Below are positions 23,044 through 31,130 of a DNA stretch of 64,000 nt, piece after piece. The position numbers and the translations under genes were made by a program. Within the stretch, counting starts at the first letter, position 1. Each line of letters begins with the position of its first letter. Source of the DNA: Thermomicrobiales bacterium (GTDB lineage Bacteria; Chloroflexota; Chloroflexia; Thermomicrobiales; UBA6265); the NCBI GenBank assembly GCA_023957115.1, contig JAMLHN010000002.1:1-64000 (forward strand). The letters are read 5' to 3'. Under the pieces are notes generated by a model. The model made no database searches, was not told the origin of the DNA, and saw only the letters and a list, made by a program, of their open reading frames with translations.

Positions 23044-25593
23044 TCAGTAAATAGTCGAACCCTCGTACACCAGACTGCGCGTGTGTGCCTCGATGGAAGC
23101 GGGGTCGATCTGCAACTGCGCGACGCCCGTCTCGATCGCCGCCTGCGCAACTGCTGCGGCGACCCGCGGCGGGACTCGCAAATCGAGCGAATCCGGTATG
23201 AGATTCTCGGTCGTCAGCTGTCCCGGAGGCACCAGATCGGCAATGGCGCGGGCGGCCGCCAGCTTCATCTGATCGTTGACTTCCCGTGCTTTGACATCGA
23301 GCGCGCCCCGGAAGACCCCTGGAAATGCCAGCGAGTTGTTCACCTGGTTCGGATAGTCCGAACGTCCAGTCGCGATCGCAAACGCGCCTGCCTCGCGGGC
23401 GAGCTCCGGCATGATTTCCGGCGTTGGATTGGCGAGCGCGAACACGATCGGATGCTGTGCCATCGTGCGGACCATATCCGCCGTGAGCACGGCGGGCGCG
23501 GAGAGACCGATGAAGACATCGCATCCCTGAACTACGTCGGCCAGCAACCCCTTGCGCATTTCGGGATTGGTCAGCTCGGCGATCTCGAGCTTGGAGAAGT
23601 CCATATGCTCAGGCCGCCCGGGGTAGATTGCCCCGACCCGGTCGCAGACCACGATATCGTCGATGCCGAGCGCCAGCAAGAGTTTCGACACTGCCACGCC
23701 CGCGGCGCCACCGCCGTTGATAGTGACCTTGAGCTCCTCGAGCGGGGTGCCGCGCAGCTTGGCGGCGTTGAGCAAGGCGGCGCCGACGATGATCGCGGTT
23801 CCATGCTGATCGTCGTGAAACACCGGCATATCGAGCTCGAGGCGCAGCCGGCGCTCGATCTCGAAACAGCGTGGCGCGGAGATATCCTCCAGATTGATGC
23901 CACCGAAGCTGGGCGCGATGCTGCGGACATGCTGGACGATGAGATCGGGATCGCGCGCGGCCAGGCAGATGGGAAACGCTTCGACGCCCGCCAGGGAGCG
24001 GAACAGCACCGCTTTCCCTTCCATGACCGGCAGCGCGGCTTGCGGCCCGATATCGCCCAGGCCGAGCACGGCCGATCCATCGGTGACGATTGCCACCAGA
24101 TTGCCTTTCGAGGTGAGCTCGGTCACCTGGGCGGGATCGTCGCGAATCACTGCCGCCGGTTCCAACGCCGCCGGAGGGACGTAGATCATATTGAGAATAT
24201 GATGATCGCGAATCGGAATCTTGCTTTGCACTTCGAGTACGCCGCCGTGTTTGTGGCGGAGCTCGATGGATTCGGAACGCGTGCTCGCGTTCGTCTCGTC
24301 CTTTGCGGCTGCTGGTGGCGGGCGGCGTCCTTCATAGACATACCGCAGGGTGGATTCGGCCACTTCCTCAGGCGAGACGATGCGTCCCGCCTCACCGGCG
24401 TCGACCGTTGCACGCGCGACCGCGGCCGCGACATTGGGCGCCACGCGAAAATCGAAGATCTGCGGCACGATGTAGTCGGCGTGCAACTCGTCTGGACGGA
24501 CCATGTCGGCCAGCGCATGCGCCGCCGCGACCAGGGTGCGTAAGCGAATGTTGTGGGCCCGGCAGTCGAGCAGTCCGCGGAAGACGCCCGGGAAAACGAG
24601 CGAGATATCCATCGTATTCGCGTAGTCTGAACGGCCAGTTGCCACCACCCGCGCCCCGGCGGCTCGCGCCGCGGCTGGATCGACCTCCGGTGTCGGGATC
24701 GACAGCGCAAAGACGATGGCGTCGGGCGCCATGGCCGCAATATCTTCCTCGGTCAGGATGTCTCCGCTCGAAACGCCGATGAAGACATCGGCATCGTTCA
24801 GCATTTCCGAGAGTGATCCACGGCGCCGGTCGAGATTCGTCTCCTTGGCGACATAGGACTTGGCCCAGTTCATCCGCTCCGGGCGGTACATGTAAATGGC
24901 GCCAGCTCGATCGCAGACCGTCACGTTCTTCGCACCGGTACGCGTTAGCAAACGTGCCACGCCAACGCCGGCAATACCCGCGCCACTGATGACGATCCGT
25001 GCGGTTGCCAGGTCTTTTTGCACCACCTTGAGCGCGTTGATCAATGCGCCCAGCACGAGCACGCCGGTGCCATGGTGCTGATTGGAAAAGACCGGGATGT
25101 CGGTTGCGCGTTCCAGATGATCCGCAATCGTGAAGGTACGCGGGCTGGAGATGTCGTCAATGCAGATGGCGCCAAACGTGGGCGCCATTGCCGTCCCCAC
25201 CTCGATGATTTCGGTCATGTCATTGGTGCCGAGACAGAGTGGGAAGGCGTCGACCCCGGCAAAGGTCTTGAAGAGCACGCTCTTGCCTTCTTCGATCGGT
25301 ATGGCTGATTCCGGCGGACCGCCCTGCCGGCCGAAAAGGTCGGAGCCGTCCGTAATGAGGGCGACGGTATTTCCGCGACAGGTCAGGTCGAAGGAAGCGA
25401 GCGGGTCATCCTGGATGGCCAGACAGGCTTCGGCGACCCCCGGCGTGTAGACGAGCGAAAGAACCGACCGGTCTCGGAGGGGAACCTTGCTGTTGACCCC
25501 GATCAACCCACGGTAACGGCGCCGGTAATCGAGCCCCTCGCCTGTTCCGTTGCGATTCAGCCAGTTGTCCACATTGCGCTCCCAACCCTTCAC
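23044..25593 (-). CDS. tandem two-module NAD(P)-dependent malic enzyme
   Basis: Malic enzyme oxidatively decarboxylates malate to pyruvate with NAD(P). This protein is about 850 residues because it carries two complete malic-enzyme modules head to tail (counting from a TTG at 25644, modules span ~40-440 and ~458-866). Module 1 keeps VYTPGVAEAC (Tyr66) and Lys121 (EEGK) but has IDD for the LED metal box, SNQHHGT for HDDQHGT, IPT for NPT and NTMDIS for NQVNNS, losing metal and substrate residues. Module 2 keeps MEGK (Lys544), LED (586-587), HDDQHGT (611-616), ANPTP and NNS but has YVPPAALEP for YTPGVAEPC. Both keep a Gly-rich NAD fold (GAGIAGVG, GGGAAGVA). The start is uncertain: GTG 25593 is used; TATACT just upstream suggests a leaderless or near-leaderless message. 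No ACT or phosphotransacetylase domain. Confidence 0.9.
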   Translation of the reverse strand: MKGWERNVDNWLNRNGTGEGLDYRRRYRGLIGVNSKVPLRDRSVLSLVYTPGVAEACLAIQDDPLASFDLTCRGNTVALITDGSDLFGRQGGPPESAIPIEEGKSVLFKTFAGVDAFPLCLGTNDMTEIIEVGTAMAPTFGAICIDDISSPRTFTIADHLERATDIPVFSNQHHGTGVLVLGALINALKVVQKDLATARIVISGAGIAGVGVARLLTRTGAKNVTVCDRAGAIYMYRPERMNWAKSYVAKETNLDRRRGSLSEMLNDADVFIGVSSGDILTEEDIAAMAPDAIVFALSIPTPEVDPAAARAAGARVVATGRSDYANTMDISLVFPGVFRGLLDCRAHNIRLRTLVAAAHALADMVRPDELHADYIVPQIFDFRVAPNVAAAVARATVDAGEAGRIVSPEEVAESTLRYVYEGRRPPPAAAKDETNASTRSESIELRHKHGGVLEVQSKIPIRDHHILNMIYVPPAALEPAAVIRDDPAQVTELTSKGNLVAIVTDGSAVLGLGDIGPQAALPVMEGKAVLFRSLAGVEAFPICLAARDPDLIVQHVRSIAPSFGGINLEDISAPRCFEIERRLRLELDMPVFHDDQHGTAIIVGAALLNAAKLRGTPLEELKVTINGGGAAGVAVSKLLLALGIDDIVVCDRVGAIYPGRPEHMDFSKLEIAELTNPEMRKGLLADVVQGCDVFIGLSAPAVLTADMVRTMAQHPIVFALANPTPEIMPELAREAGAFAIATGRSDYPNQVNNSLAFPGVFRGALDVKAREVNDQMKLAAARAIADLVPPGQLTTENLIPDSLDLRVPPRVAAAVAQAAIETGVAQLQIDPASIEAHTRSLVYEGSTIY

Positions 25594-25651
25594 GTACGAA
25601 TGCGTGAGTATACGCCGGGCGGGTGTCCCGATAGACGAACGCAAACCGTCG

Positions 25652-25685
25652 GGCGGAATGAGATTCCGTAATACGGAATTCCGCC
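25652..25685. promoter_or_regulatory. overlapping inverted repeats between malic enzyme gene and ABC ATPase genes
   Basis: An outer pair GGCGGAAT (25652-25659) and ATTCCGCC (25678-25685) and an inner pair ATTCCGTA (25663-25670) and TACGGAAT (25672-25679) are each perfect; they share two bases, so they are alternative folds. The site lies after the ATPase operon (minus strand) and before the malic enzyme start. It could be an operator, a terminator or both. A related GATTCCGTATTAGGAAATC occurs at 30406. Confidence 0.55.
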
Positions 25686-25706
25686 GGCGTGCTGTCCCAG
25701 TGTCAT

Positions 25707-26738
25707 TTACGGCGTGCCGGCCGGGGTATGACTGGCGGAGGAATAGAGAAAACAGGCAACCTCATGCTTCGGCTCGATCTCGACCAGTGCCGGCCGGGCG
25801 GCGTCGCAGGTACCGGGAATGCGCCGGGGGCATCGCGAATAAAAGGGGCAATGTGTTGGCGCGGTCGACGAAGGCGATGGTTCGCCCGGAACGACCTCGC
25901 GGCGGCGATGCCGGTTGGCCGGATCGGGTTCGGGAATAGCGGCGATAAGCGCCGCCGTATACGGATGCAGCGGATGATCGATGACCGTGCCAACCGGCCC
26001 GGTTTCGACGATCGTGCCCTGATAGAGGACTGCAATGCGATCGGAGAAATAACGCGCGCTGGCGATGTCGTGCGTGATATAGGCGAACGAAACCCCTCGT
26101 TCCTGTTGCAGTTTTGCCAGGAGCGAAAGGATTGCAATCCGGCTGGAGGCGTCGATCATCGAAACGGGTTCGTCGGCGACGATGTAGTCGGGATTGCGGA
26201 CCAGCGCTCTGGCGATCCCGACCCGCTGTCGCTGACCGCCCGACATCTGGCTCGGATACTTGCTTCCGAATCTGGCGGTCGGAATGAGGTCGACCGCCGC
26301 CAATGCCGCGTTGGCCCGCTCGCGACGCTCGCCGGCGCGCTTGACCCCATCGATCTGCAGCGGTTCTTCGATCAGGTCCCAGACCCGCATGTACGGATTG
26401 AGCGACGAAAACGGATCCTGGAAGACGATCTGCGCCCGTTGCCGGAACCAACCCAGCGATTGCTCCCGGTCGTGCGTAATGTCCCGGCCGAGAAAGGAGA
26501 CCGTGCCGGATGCCGGTTCGACCAGTCGGAGCGTCAGGCGGCCGAGGGTCGTCTTGCCCGAACCGGACTCTCCGACCAGTGCAAGCGTTTCCCCGACACC
26601 GATCTCGATCGAGACTCCATCGAGCGCATGCACCTGTCCCGATTTGAAGATGCCCGCCCGGGTTTCGAAGACAACGGAGGCATCCTCGACCGCGATCATC
26701 GGTGGAGTTCCGGCCGAGTTGGAGTCCGACTTAGGCAT
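25707..26738 (-). CDS. oligopeptide/dipeptide-type ABC transporter ATP-binding protein (OppF-like)
   Basis: 343 residues. Walker A GESGSGKTTLG, signature MSGGQRQRVGIA, Walker B YIVADEPVSMIDASSR, and H-loop in FAYITHDIASARYF. The C-terminal oligopeptide-type extension (CPFYSRCPRRIPGTCD) carries the four cysteines that in this family can bind an iron-sulfur cluster. It powers uptake of peptides, nickel or related solutes with the OppD-like partner just upstream, whose stop overlaps this start by 8 bases, so translation is coupled. DEPVSMIDA replaces the usual DEPTSALD, but Glu and Asp needed for catalysis are kept. The permease and binding-protein genes are not adjacent; a matching set lies at 36797-41991. 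Confidence 0.93.
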   Translation of the reverse strand: MPKSDSNSAGTPPMIAVEDASVVFETRAGIFKSGQVHALDGVSIEIGVGETLALVGESGSGKTTLGRLTLRLVEPASGTVSFLGRDITHDREQSLGWFRQRAQIVFQDPFSSLNPYMRVWDLIEEPLQIDGVKRAGERRERANAALAAVDLIPTARFGSKYPSQMSGGQRQRVGIARALVRNPDYIVADEPVSMIDASSRIAILSLLAKLQQERGVSFAYITHDIASARYFSDRIAVLYQGTIVETGPVGTVIDHPLHPYTAALIAAIPEPDPANRHRRREVVPGEPSPSSTAPTHCPFYSRCPRRIPGTCDAARPALVEIEPKHEVACFLYSSASHTPAGTP

Positions 26739-27744
26739 CGATGGTTGCCTGCAGATGGATCTGATAACGATCGCCCGCGATCTCCCGGTCGTTGAGAAAG
26801 CAGCGGGCGTGGCCGCCGTCTTCGACTCTATATTCCGGTGGCACGATCACCGGGCACGGTGCGAAGGCATACGGGCAACGCGGATGAAAACGGCAACCAG
26901 CCGGGGGATGGGTCAGATCGGGCGGTTCGCCCGGCATGGGCACGGGAGGCGCCGGATCGTGCAAGCGTGGCAGTGACGAAAGGAGCAGGCTCGAATAAGG
27001 ATGATGCGGTTCCACCAGCACCCGATCGGCGCTGCCGAACTCGACATGCTGGCCCGCGTAGGCGACCGCAATCGAATCGCACAGGTCGCTAGCCAGTCCG
27101 ATATCGTGCGTGATGAAAATCATCGAGATGCCCGGGTCCTCCTTGAGGTCCTTGAGCAGGTTCATGATCTGGGCCTGGACGCTGACATCGAGGGCGGACG
27201 TTGGCTCGTCGAGAATCAGGAGCTCCGGGTTCATGACGAGCGCGGTGGCAATGACCACACGTTGTCGCTGACCGCCGCTCAGCTCGTGCGCATATCGGGA
27301 CCCGATTCCAGCCGGGAGCCCAACCCGTTCCAGCAGCGCATCGGCTCGTGCGAGCGCCGTTTTCTTCTCCATTCCATCGAAGATCAGCGTCTCGGCGATC
27401 TGCTCACCGACGCGGACCACGGGATTGAGCACGTTCATCGCGCCCTGGAAGACCATCGCGATCTTCTTCCATCGAATCTCACGCCGGAACTGGTCGTCGG
27501 AGAGGGTGGTCAGCTCCTGGCCCGCAAGCTGGATGGAGCCGCGGAAGGACTCGACATTCTTCGGCAGCATCCGCATCAGCGCCGTCGCCATCGAGGTCTT
27601 CCCCGAGCCCGACTCGCCTACGATGCCAACCGCCTGCCCCCGATCCTCGATCGTGAACGAGACGCCATCGACTGCATGGACCGGGTGGTTCCCAGCCCGG
27701 TAGTAGAGCAGCAGATCTTCGACACGCAGCAGTGGTGTACTCAT
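26731..27744 (-). CDS. oligopeptide/dipeptide-type ABC transporter ATP-binding protein (OppD-like)
   Basis: 337 residues from ATG 27744; the frame extends to 27882 but that portion lacks similarity and has no ribosome site. Walker A GESGSGKTSMA, signature LSGGQRQRVVIA, Walker B LLILDEPTSALD, H-loop in FITHDIGLA, and the family-typical C-terminal Cys region (CRFHPRCPYAFAPCP). The first of two ATPase genes, overlapping the next by 8 bases. Role as in the partner: cytoplasmic ATPase for an Opp/Dpp/nickel-type importer. Confidence 0.93.
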   Translation of the reverse strand: MSTPLLRVEDLLLYYRAGNHPVHAVDGVSFTIEDRGQAVGIVGESGSGKTSMATALMRMLPKNVESFRGSIQLAGQELTTLSDDQFRREIRWKKIAMVFQGAMNVLNPVVRVGEQIAETLIFDGMEKKTALARADALLERVGLPAGIGSRYAHELSGGQRQRVVIATALVMNPELLILDEPTSALDVSVQAQIMNLLKDLKEDPGISMIFITHDIGLASDLCDSIAVAYAGQHVEFGSADRVLVEPHHPYSSLLLSSLPRLHDPAPPVPMPGEPPDLTHPPAGCRFHPRCPYAFAPCPVIVPPEYRVEDGGHARCFLNDREIAGDRYQIHLQATIDA

Positions 27745-27797
27745 GCTCCGCCGCGATCCCGACCTGTGTGACGCCGAACGCTCCACCTGGTCGTAGC

Positions 27798-27821
27798 CGA
27801 GGGCGTGTCTGCCCTCTCGTG
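27798..27821. repeat. 24-bp palindromic repeat, copy 1
   Basis: The sequence includes GAGGGCGTGTCTGCCCTC, where GAGGGC and GCCCTC form a 6-bp stem with a 6-base loop. The full 24 bases (CGAGGG to CTCGTG) recur identically at 30292-30315. It lies in the 210-base gap between the OppD-like and molybdopterin genes, where no gene is credible. Confidence 0.65.
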
Positions 27822-27954
27822 GATTGAGCGCGTTTCGCCAGAATGACCGGCGAACCTCGAGCGTCCAATGTCCGAGATCCACAGCAAACCGGTGCGCCCG
27901 CTGGGAAGGGCCCCGACCGGATACGCGGCATGGCGGACGGCTCGCGGCATGAGA

Positions 27955-30087
27955 TCAGGCAGGGGTCAGGGCCAGCTCGACACCGTTGTCGGCGAGCCGT
28001 GCTTCGAACTCTTCCGGCGACAGCTTTCGCACCCGAACCAGATTGCTATGGAAGGACGCCTGGTTGCCGAGATCGGAGAGAACGTCGGTCGTGAGCCAGT
28101 TGACATTGCGCCCGGCCAGCGAGCCTTGGGACCAATATCCCTTTGTCGTGACCGCGCACCCCGGAATGACATCCTCGGTGACGTTGGCTCGCAGCAGACA
28201 CCAGCCTCGATCGTTTTCGACGAGCAGCTCATCGCCGGTTGCGATGTTGCGGTTGGCCGCGTCCGTTGGATGGATTTCGAGCGCGGGCGTGCCTTCTTTG
28301 TGGCGCAGCGCGGGCTGATTGGCGAACGAGCTGCTGACGAAGTGGTGCGCAGCCGCACTGACGAGTACCAGCTCGTCGGTTTTCCGGTCGACCATTTCGA
28401 TCGGCACGACATAATCGGGGAGCGGATCGACTCCAAGCGGAATCATCGATTCGCAGTAGAGCTCGATCTTGCCGGACGGGGTTCCGAAGTTCAGATTCGG
28501 CCAATTGAAGGTCGATGTCTCATCCGGTTCGGTGTAGGGAACCCAGCCTTTGGCGACGAGATCGTCGAATTCGATACCGGACAGCCAGGGATTGGTGCGC
28601 CTGGTGGCGTCGAAGACCTCGCGGGCGACTTCGATATTGGTCTGATCGAACCAGGCTTCGGTGAATCCCATCTTGCGGGCGATTTGACGTTGCACGTCCC
28701 AGTTGCCGCGCGCCTCGCCCAGTGGTTGCATCGCCGCTTTGTTGAAATGGATATGCCGGTGCCCGGACGGCTTGACGACATCGTCCACTTCGAGCTGCGA
28801 TGTGGCTGGAAGGACGATATCGGCGAAGCGGGCGGTATCGGTCATGAACTGCTCGTGGACCACTGTGAAGAGGTCGTCACGCAGCAGCCCTTGAATCACC
28901 TTTGGTGCGTTGGGGGTCGAGGTGACCGGGTTGGCGATGAAGACATAGAGCGCCTTGATGGGTGGATCGGTGATCTCGCCGGTCAGGGCGGCGCCCAGGC
29001 GGTTCATGTTGACGATACGAGGCTGGGGCGGGCATTCGGAGAATTTGCCGAGCGCCTCCCCGTTCCAGACCACGACGCTGCTTTCGGAATAGAACGCGCC
29101 GGCGCCACGCTTGCCATAGTGCCCGGTGACGGCGGGAAGCGCGAGGATGGCGCGGATGGTCTGGCCGCCATTTTGCGACCGCTGGATACCGTCGTTGAAC
29201 TTGACGAGTGGGGTGGTCGCGTTCATCCAGCGTTCGGCAAGCTCGACGATGACGGTCTCATCGAGACCGGTAATCTGGGCAACGCGCTCGACCGGGTACT
29301 CGGCGGCGCGCTCGCGCAAGGCTCGCCAACCAACCGTATGTGTCTCCAGCCACGGCTCATTGTGTCGCCCGGCGGCGAAGATCAGATCGATCAGGCCGAG
29401 CGCGAGCGCGGCGTCGGTCGATGGATTGGGCTGGATGTGGAGATCTGCGGCGCGTGCGGAGCGTGTGCGGCGTGGATCGATGACAACGACGAAGGTGCCG
29501 TTGCGTTGCGCCTCGCGCATGAGGGGGACGAAATGAGGTGAGGTGCTGGAGGGGTTGTGTCCCCAGATCAGGAGGAGGTCGCTCTCCCGAACCTCCCGTG
29601 GGTCCATCCCCGGTTTGCCGCCGAGCGTGTGCTTGCAGGCGGCGGTAGCAGCCGCATCGCAGATCGTTCGTTCCAGGCCGGACGCTCCGATCCGGTTCCA
29701 GAGACGGTTGGACGCGGCCATGTTTTCCACCATGCCGAGGGTGCCACTGAACGAGTAGGGGAGGATGGCCGCCCCGCCGTATTGGTCGATGATCTCGGTC
29801 CAGCGTTGCGCGATCTCGTCGATCGCCTCGTCCCAGGCGATGCGCTCCCACTGATTGCCACCCTTGGGCCCAACCCGGCGCATTGGGTACTGAAGTCGGT
29901 CGGGCGCATAGACCCGATCGAGATAGGGGCGAACCTTGGCGCAGAGCCAGCCCTGCGTGATGGGATGGTCGGGATTGGCATAGAAATCGACGACCTTGCC
30001 GTTTTCGACCTCGGAGATGAAGGAGCACCCGTCGGGGCAGTCGTGGGCACAGGCTCCACGAACGATGAGGCGATTGGAGGTCGACAT
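27955..30087 (-). CDS. molybdopterin-dependent oxidoreductase (DMSO reductase superfamily)
   Basis: 710 residues. The N-terminus holds four cysteines for a [4Fe-4S] cluster (CAHDCPDGCSF with a fourth in GWLCAKVRPY), followed by the bis-MGD binding domains: NQWERIAWDEAIDEIAQRW, DLLLIWGHNPSSTSPHF, and the C-terminal beta-barrel ELVLVSAAAHHFVSSSFANQP ... ALEIHPTDAANRNIATGDELLVENDRG. There is no Tat signal, so it should be cytoplasmic. Members move oxygen or electrons on small substrates (formate, thiosulfate, sulfoxides); the exact Mo ligand residue and substrate are not readable. No partner iron-sulfur or membrane subunit is next to it, so it probably acts as a single subunit with an unknown redox partner. 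Confidence 0.92.
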   Translation of the reverse strand: MSTSNRLIVRGACAHDCPDGCSFISEVENGKVVDFYANPDHPITQGWLCAKVRPYLDRVYAPDRLQYPMRRVGPKGGNQWERIAWDEAIDEIAQRWTEIIDQYGGAAILPYSFSGTLGMVENMAASNRLWNRIGASGLERTICDAAATAACKHTLGGKPGMDPREVRESDLLLIWGHNPSSTSPHFVPLMREAQRNGTFVVVIDPRRTRSARAADLHIQPNPSTDAALALGLIDLIFAAGRHNEPWLETHTVGWRALRERAAEYPVERVAQITGLDETVIVELAERWMNATTPLVKFNDGIQRSQNGGQTIRAILALPAVTGHYGKRGAGAFYSESSVVVWNGEALGKFSECPPQPRIVNMNRLGAALTGEITDPPIKALYVFIANPVTSTPNAPKVIQGLLRDDLFTVVHEQFMTDTARFADIVLPATSQLEVDDVVKPSGHRHIHFNKAAMQPLGEARGNWDVQRQIARKMGFTEAWFDQTNIEVAREVFDATRRTNPWLSGIEFDDLVAKGWVPYTEPDETSTFNWPNLNFGTPSGKIELYCESMIPLGVDPLPDYVVPIEMVDRKTDELVLVSAAAHHFVSSSFANQPALRHKEGTPALEIHPTDAANRNIATGDELLVENDRGWCLLRANVTEDVIPGCAVTTKGYWSQGSLAGRNVNWLTTDVLSDLGNQASFHSNLVRVRKLSPEEFEARLADNGVELALTPA

Positions 30088-30291
30088 ATGTGGATGCTCC
30101 GGATAGTGAATGGTCTTCGTTCTGTTGAGTTTACAGGACCGCGGGTGACCAGTCCGGGGGCCGGAGGCTGGAGCAGTTGACGCTATGCGCCAATGGCTCG
30201 TTCATGACGGTCTGAAGCCATGTTGCTACGCACTTGACGTCCGCTGGGACTCGATCCGGCAGGCTTTCGCCCCGACCACCCCGATCGCGGT

Positions 30292-30315
30292 CGAGGGCGT
30301 GTCTGCCCTCTCGTG
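30292..30315. repeat. 24-bp palindromic repeat, copy 2
   Basis: Identical over 24 bases to 27798-27821. It lies with the hairpin at 30332 in the ~420-base noncoding gap 30088-30506. Confidence 0.65.
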
Positions 30316-30331
30316 TCCAAACACCGATTCT

Positions 30332-30361
30332 CCGGTGCCGGCGAAGCACCGCCGGCACCGG
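30332..30361. repeat. 11-bp perfect inverted repeat
   Basis: CCGGTGCCGGC (30332-30342) and GCCGGCACCGG (30351-30361) are perfect complements around an 8-base loop. It is next to the 24-bp repeat copy and could be a REP-like element. Confidence 0.6.
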
Positions 30362-30425
30362 GCCGGCGGCTACCCCATGCGGTGCATCCCCAGGGAATCA
30401 CGCGGATTCCGTATTAGGAAATCCA

Positions 30426-30453
30426 AACTCCTAACTCCCACCCCCTAACTCCA
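30426..30453. repeat. four heptamers of the AACTCCT type
   Basis: AACTCCT, AACTCCC, ACCCCCT and AACTCCA follow without a gap. The array lies 10 bases from the terminator stem of the OsmC gene. Confidence 0.65.
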
Positions 30454-30462
30454 GAAAACAAA

Positions 30463-30494
30463 CGAGGCGCTCTCCGGAACAGGAGAGCGCCTCG
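30463..30494 (-). terminator. Rho-independent terminator of the OsmC gene
   Basis: CGAGGCGCTCTCC (30463-30475) and GGAGAGCGCCTCG (30482-30494) form a perfect 13-bp stem with a 6-base loop. On the minus strand TTTGTTTTC follows directly, so it ends transcription of the OsmC gene, 13 bases after its stop. Confidence 0.88.
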
Positions 30495-30506
30495 TACGGT
30501 GACGTG

Positions 30507-30956
30507 TTAGGCCAGCGTCGACTCGAGCTCAATGTCGACATTGCCGCGCAGGGCGTTGGAGATCGGGCAGCCGGCCTCGCCGGCCTTGGCCAGCTCGACG
30601 AACTGCTCCGCGGTGAGTCCATCCACCTTGCCGTTGACGGAGAGCTTCGAATATTTGACTTCGACACCGCCGCCGTCCTTGGGACCAAGCCCGACCGTGG
30701 ACGTGACTTCCAGACTCTGCGCCGGCGTGCCGTTCTCGGCCAGGGCATTGGACAGCGCCATCGCGTAGCAGGACGCGTGCGCGGCGGCGATCAGCTCCTC
30801 AGGGCTGGTTGCGCCCTCCGGCTCACCGGCGCGGCGGGCCCAGCTGACATCCTGCGGGCCAAAGGCGCCGGAGCCGACGCTGAAGTTGCCTGAGCCTTCG
30901 AAGAGCGTTCCCGACCAGTTCGCGGTCGAGGTTCGTTCGGTCATGATGTCCGCCAT
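30507..30956 (-). CDS. OsmC/Ohr family peroxiredoxin
   Basis: 149 residues from ATG 30956, with AAAGGAG 9 bases upstream; the frame extending to 31091 is not supported. OsmC-type enzymes reduce organic hydroperoxides with a pair of cysteines. Both are present: Cys in AAHASCYAMALSNAL and Cys in EAGCPISNAL, with the Arg expected near the start (WARRAGEPEGATSPEELIAAAH). It acts in the cytoplasm and dimerises in known members. It ends in a perfect terminator and is probably its own transcription unit; 174 bases separate it from the aldehyde dehydrogenase. Confidence 0.92.
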   Translation of the reverse strand: MADIMTERTSTANWSGTLFEGSGNFSVGSGAFGPQDVSWARRAGEPEGATSPEELIAAAHASCYAMALSNALAENGTPAQSLEVTSTVGLGPKDGGGVEVKYSKLSVNGKVDGLTAEQFVELAKAGEAGCPISNALRGNVDIELESTLA

Positions 30957-31130
30957 GGGGCGAAACTCCTTTCGGTTGTGGGCCCGGCGTTTGGAGTCCG
31001 AGGCCCGGAGAAAAAGAGAAGACGAGCTACGTGCTCTGCTTCGACAATTGCGTGCTGTGCGATTCGCGCGTCCGCCGAGCGCGGTTCCCATTCGCTTCGG
31101 CCGGGATGACGGTGTGAACGGAGATGACGG

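Noticed and set aside
23003-23524. extension of the 21680 gene to a 614-residue protein
   Set aside because: The extension overlaps the malic enzyme end and lacks similarity; a signal peptide begins at ATG 23002 with a ribosome site.
27868-29541. 557-residue plus-strand frame
   Set aside because: Antisense to the molybdopterin oxidoreductase; no motif or ribosome site.
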